Assembly (NCBI GenBank): GCA_018806915.1
Contig: JAGKQI010000036.1
Span: 186,001-250,000, forward strand
Direction: 5' to 3'
From: Phytophthora colocasiae
Taxonomy: Eukaryota; Oomycota; Peronosporomycetes; Peronosporales; Peronosporaceae
Length of the DNA stretch: 64,000 nt
In this document: piece by piece, positions 61,007 through 64,000 of the stretch
How positions within the stretch are numbered: the first letter of the stretch is position 1
Layout of the letters: each line of letters opens with the position of its first letter
The notes under the pieces: model-generated
The model's input: only the letters and a program-made list of their open reading frames with translations
Told to the model about the DNA's origin: nothing
The model's database searches: none
Translations under genes and position numbers: made by a program

Positions 61007-61930
61007 TTAAGCATGAACAGTGCCAGCATTTTGAGACAGATCAAACTTGGGTGTCGAGTCGGATGTGAGGAGACCGAAGGATGTCTCGACCGGCGTGGAC
61101 TTGTATGGGGTGTCGAAGATTTGGAAGTAGAAGGACTCGGGCATGGAGCTACTCCAGGCCTTGTAGTCACTGTAGAACCTCTTCGTGCCTTCGACGCTGC
61201 CCGTGTTGCCCAACAGCGTGCCGTCCGACCGTCGGACGGAGTCCGTAACAATGAGTTTGTCACCAAAGTTCGCTCGGTCCGACGGCCAACCCGTTTCCGT
61301 AACAATGAGTTTGTCACCAAAGTTCGCTGTCATAGTCGTCCACTGGTTGTTGACGACATCGATGGCTTTGTCGGCGGTCGTTCCGGGGTGAAGTACGGTG
61401 GACGTTCACCCTAAGCACGTCACAAGCTGTAACGAGGATCCAGCCAGCCGGAGATACCTGCGTAGTTGATGACCTCAGTGTTACGCTGCACAGTACCGAC
61501 CTTGACGTGGCTGGGAACAAGTGACTTGATGCTTTGATGGTGCTGATCATCTCTGGAGGAACACTGTTAGCGCCCGCAAGGTTTTCGTTGCCGAAGAAGA
61601 TGTAGCTCACACTGCCGGTGTTGGCGGCCGTGACGGCGGCGTCCATCTGCTCCAAGTAGTCCTGCTGAGGGTACGGCACGCCCAGAGCGACGGTCATGTT
61701 GTGACCAGCTTCAGCAATGGCTTGGCCAAAATTGGTGTTCCTGAACTTGAAATGTACGTGCGGACGGAGTTGAACCCGTGGCTTTTGATGGTCGCGATGT
61801 CGTCCTTGACCGTTTGAGCGGTCATCGTGCCGGCCGCGTATCCGTGATCCGGATCGTAACAGACGCCGTTGGCGTTCACTTGAGCTGCGAGCATTGCGAC
61901 GGCAGTGAAGATTGGAGCGAAGCACTTCAT
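61007..61930 (-). pseudogene. GH17 family (glucan endo-1,3-beta-glucosidase-like), broken
   Basis: A secreted cell-wall beta-glucanase-like gene. It starts MKCFAPIFTAVAMLAAQVNA, a clear signal peptide, followed by GVCYDPDHG, typical for oomycete GH17-like proteins. The coding sequence then jumps frame after GFNSVRTYIS (near 61750) and again near 61500, with conserved blocks NTNFGQAIAEAGHNMTVALG and YIFFGNENLAG (acid/base Glu region) in between. The 3' part has the nucleophile motif LIVTETGWPSD, which is partly duplicated in tandem. It ends FGLLTSDSTPKFDL. Active relatives cut beta-1,3-glucan in the oomycete's own wall or the host's. At least two frameshifts make this copy non-functional as read. 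Confidence 0.82.
61242..61328 (-). repeat. 54-bp in-frame duplication around the GH17 catalytic motif
   Basis: A 33-bp identical core (61242-61274 and 61296-61328) recurs with a 54-bp period, giving ANFGDKLIVTETGWPSDR followed by ANFGDKLIVTDSVRRSDG. The first copy keeps the catalytic ETGWPS; the second has lost it. Confidence 0.93.
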
Positions 61931-62383
61931 GGTGAAAGGTTCTTGGACTGGATGTGTGTAGTTGAAGGCAAGTGGGGAAGTGATCCAGGATTTCCGGCTT
62001 CAAATGAGCTTCGAACACTAATTTTTAGACGGTCGAAGGTGATGGCGAAGTATCCAGTGGCGTGCCGTGTAACAGCTCGAATTCTTCGAGAGCGCACGCA
62101 CTCCGCGCCTTTGGTCGAACTCGACAGGCATGGAGACTTTGGAAGTGGCTTGGAACGAGGCTCGAAGGCCTGAAACTCCCGTTGAAACTGACCCGATGCA
62201 TGTGGGTCCAGCACGCGCGAAATTCAAATCTGTATTTTGGCGGTGACGATAGCGCCTGTGCCCATGAAGAGCCACAGTCGGCCGCGTTGTCACACGACAG
62301 GCGCTAGCTACACCAACACGTTCGTGATTCAAAGTGGCAGCTTTTGTAGTGTTATTATTTTACTGTGTTTTCTTTGTGGTTGG
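61931..62383. other. Intergenic, no gene seen
   Basis: About 450 bases holding the upstream region of the GH17 pseudogene and the 3' flank of the MAP kinase gene. No supported feature. Confidence 0.4.
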
Positions 62384-64000
62384 TTAACTTGCGGAAGCGG
62401 TCATCCCCATTCGGAAGAAGCGGCTGGCAGCGGTGCTCAATGGAATTGGCGCAACGGAGGCCGGCACTGGAGGGTGGAACTGCTCAATGTCTTGGCATAG
62501 TAGATCGATGAGCGCGTCCTTGGACAACTGATCGTCGGCCAGATCGAACGAAAAGTCGAACGGTTTGGAGAGCATCAGGTCGTTTTCTTCGAAGAACGTC
62601 GCCAAATACGGGTGTCGTAGTGCCGCGTCCACTGAGATGCGCTTCTCCGGGTTAAACATCAGCATCTTGCTCAGTAAATCCATCGCATCCGAGCTTACGG
62701 GGTTTTCAGCGCCACTCCCAGCGAAAACATCCCTCCATTTCTTCGGTTTGGAGATCATAAGCTTGGTTAGGAAGCGCAGAGCTTTTGTGTTCTTCACAAA
62801 GCTAATGTCCTCCTGCTTTGGAGTGCCCAGGAACTTGATGATGAGTTTGAGTTGGTGTAAATAGTCATTACCAGGGAACAGCGGCTCGCGCAAGAGCATT
62901 TCTGCAAAGATGCAGCCCACAGCCCATACGTCGATCGCTGTTGAGTACTGTAAGCAGTTCAACATGATTTCCGGTGCTCGATACCATCGCGTGACAACAT
63001 ATTCCGTGAGCTCGCCAGGGTGCGGCAATTCACGCTGAGCCCATGACGACGATCCGACGCCTCCTCGAGCTAGACCGAAGTCGCACACTTTGAGGTCGCA
63101 ATTGGCGTTCAAGAGAATGTTGCTGGGCTTCATATCGCGATGTAAAACGCCTGCCGAGTGGATGTGATGTAGGGCACAGAGCATCTGGTACAAGAAGTAT
63201 TTGACGTGGTCATCCGACATAGGCTGCATCGAGTAAATGACCTGGTGCAGGTCGGTCTCCATGAGTTCCGTGATAATATACATATCGTCAAATTGCTTTC
63301 GAGAAGGAGGTGGTGACAGATCCAGCAGCCGAGTGATGTTCTTGTGCTTGAAGTGGCCCAAAAGCCGAACTTCACGCAGAATTCTCTTCGCGTCAACCAG
63401 ATCCTCAAATATGTTCGTGATTTTCTTGACTGCCAAGTTCTCACCGCCATTGACGACGTCCTTAACTGCGATCACGGCGCCGTATGCCCCGTTCCCGATT
63501 GGTTTAACTAGTTGATAGCGTGTATCCAAAGTAAACACCTGTCCGTTTGCGTTGAAGGAGTGAGTCTGTGACCGCATCATCGGGAATAAACCAGAGCTAC
63601 TGCTAGAGGCACCGAATGCAGCACGTGGAAGACCCCCGTGTCCATTTCCAGCTGCAATCGACGATCTGCTGGCTTTGTTGTATTCGTCCTCCAGCCCCAT
63701 GTTCTGGTAGGAAGCAGCCCCTCTTCCCGCCAGAACTGCACTTTTGTACGGTGCCGCTGAACTTTGTGTGGCAAGATCACCTGCAACCGAGTCCTCTTCA
63801 GAATCGTCACCCTGGTTATCCTCCTGGTTGTTGCTTTCCTTTGCGTCCGCTGCGTTATTATCTGTGTCTCGACTTCGTGAATTCGATTGAGCTCACTTGA
63901 TCCGGTAATCAGAGGCGCGTACAGCAGTATCCGATGTCTGCAGACGCAGGCAGTTCCTCCTGTGTGATATCTGGCGCTACTCGTGCTGTTGTCTGGTGTG
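62384..64000 (-). CDS. MAP kinase (TEY type), 5' end outside window
   Basis: Main exon 62384-63861; a 61-bp intron (63862-63922, GTACGC...CACAG) joins in phase to an upstream exon that continues past the window edge. The ATG at 63700 is therefore probably internal. The N-terminal extension is acidic and Gln/Asn-rich (NNQEDNQGDDSEEDS). Kinase motifs in order are the Gly-rich loop IGNGAYGAV, VKKI with the ATP-binding Lys, the catalytic loop HRDMKPSN, DFGLA, the activation loop GELTEYVVTRWYRAPE with the dual-phosphorylation T-E-Y, and WAVGCIFAEML. A short insert with Ser/Gly/Trp (GGVGSSSWAQREL) enlarges the activation loop. The Ala/Ser/Pro-rich C-terminal tail is short. Acts in a MAP2K-MAPK cascade; pathway not determinable. 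Confidence 0.94.

Overview
The window looks like nuclear DNA of an oomycete, most likely Phytophthora or a close relative. Genes are dense, mostly intronless or carry short introns (about 50-75 bp, GTRNGT donors, YAG acceptors). The gene repertoire is oomycete-like: FYVE-START proteins, multi-domain cyclic-nucleotide-binding channels, PDR-type ABC transporter remnants, and Gypsy, Mutator-like and Harbinger elements. The species cannot be fixed from the sequence alone. No tRNA, rRNA, CRISPR array or RXLR-type effector was recognised.

Layout. 1-1.7 kb: 5' part of a Ty3/Gypsy retrotransposon on the minus strand, with gag broken by a 74-bp tandem duplication and an apparent -1 frameshift signal at the gag/pol junction. 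2-15 kb: housekeeping genes. These are ALY/REF mRNA export factor (-), a V-ATPase accessory (Ac45/Voa1-like) membrane protein (+), DPH4 J-protein (-), a TAZ zinc-finger protein (+), a PDZ/coiled-coil/PH protein (+), mitochondrial processing peptidase alpha (-) sharing a 26-bp start-to-start gap with a PUS1-type pseudouridine synthase (+), and an EF-hand Kv channel (+). 15-25 kb: an intronless 2451-residue protein of four concatenated six-TM/CNBD channel units (-), then a PH/coiled-coil/proline-rich protein (-). 26-40 kb: a cluster of five FYVE-START paralogues (-,+,-,-,-), one frameshifted by a 7-bp insertion.

40-50.2 kb is a transposon and pseudogene zone: a decayed SET-domain gene, an intact Mutator-like transposase, and a PDR ABC transporter pseudogene. 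The ABC pseudogene has an inverted NBD2 block and is split by a non-autonomous LTR element with two 280-bp LTRs and a 5-bp target duplication. 50.6-55 kb returns to cellular genes: a five-exon CH-domain-like protein and UTP11. 55-59.5 kb is again repeat-rich: a Harbinger element with TIRs, target duplication and two genes, a GC-rich satellite, and a hAT remnant. 59.5-64 kb holds a membrane-anchored cupin/JmjC-like gene with two compensating frameshifts, a broken GH17 glucanase, and a TEY-type MAP kinase running off the right edge.

The cellular genes cover RNA export and ribosome or tRNA modification (ALY/REF, UTP11, PUS1, DPH4), mitochondrial import (MPP alpha), acidification (V-ATPase accessory subunit), ion signalling (Kv and four-unit CNBD channels), PI3P/lipid-linked signalling (FYVE-START cluster, PH proteins) and MAPK signalling. 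Exon structures were inferred by eye from splice consensus and phase agreement; no transcript data were used.
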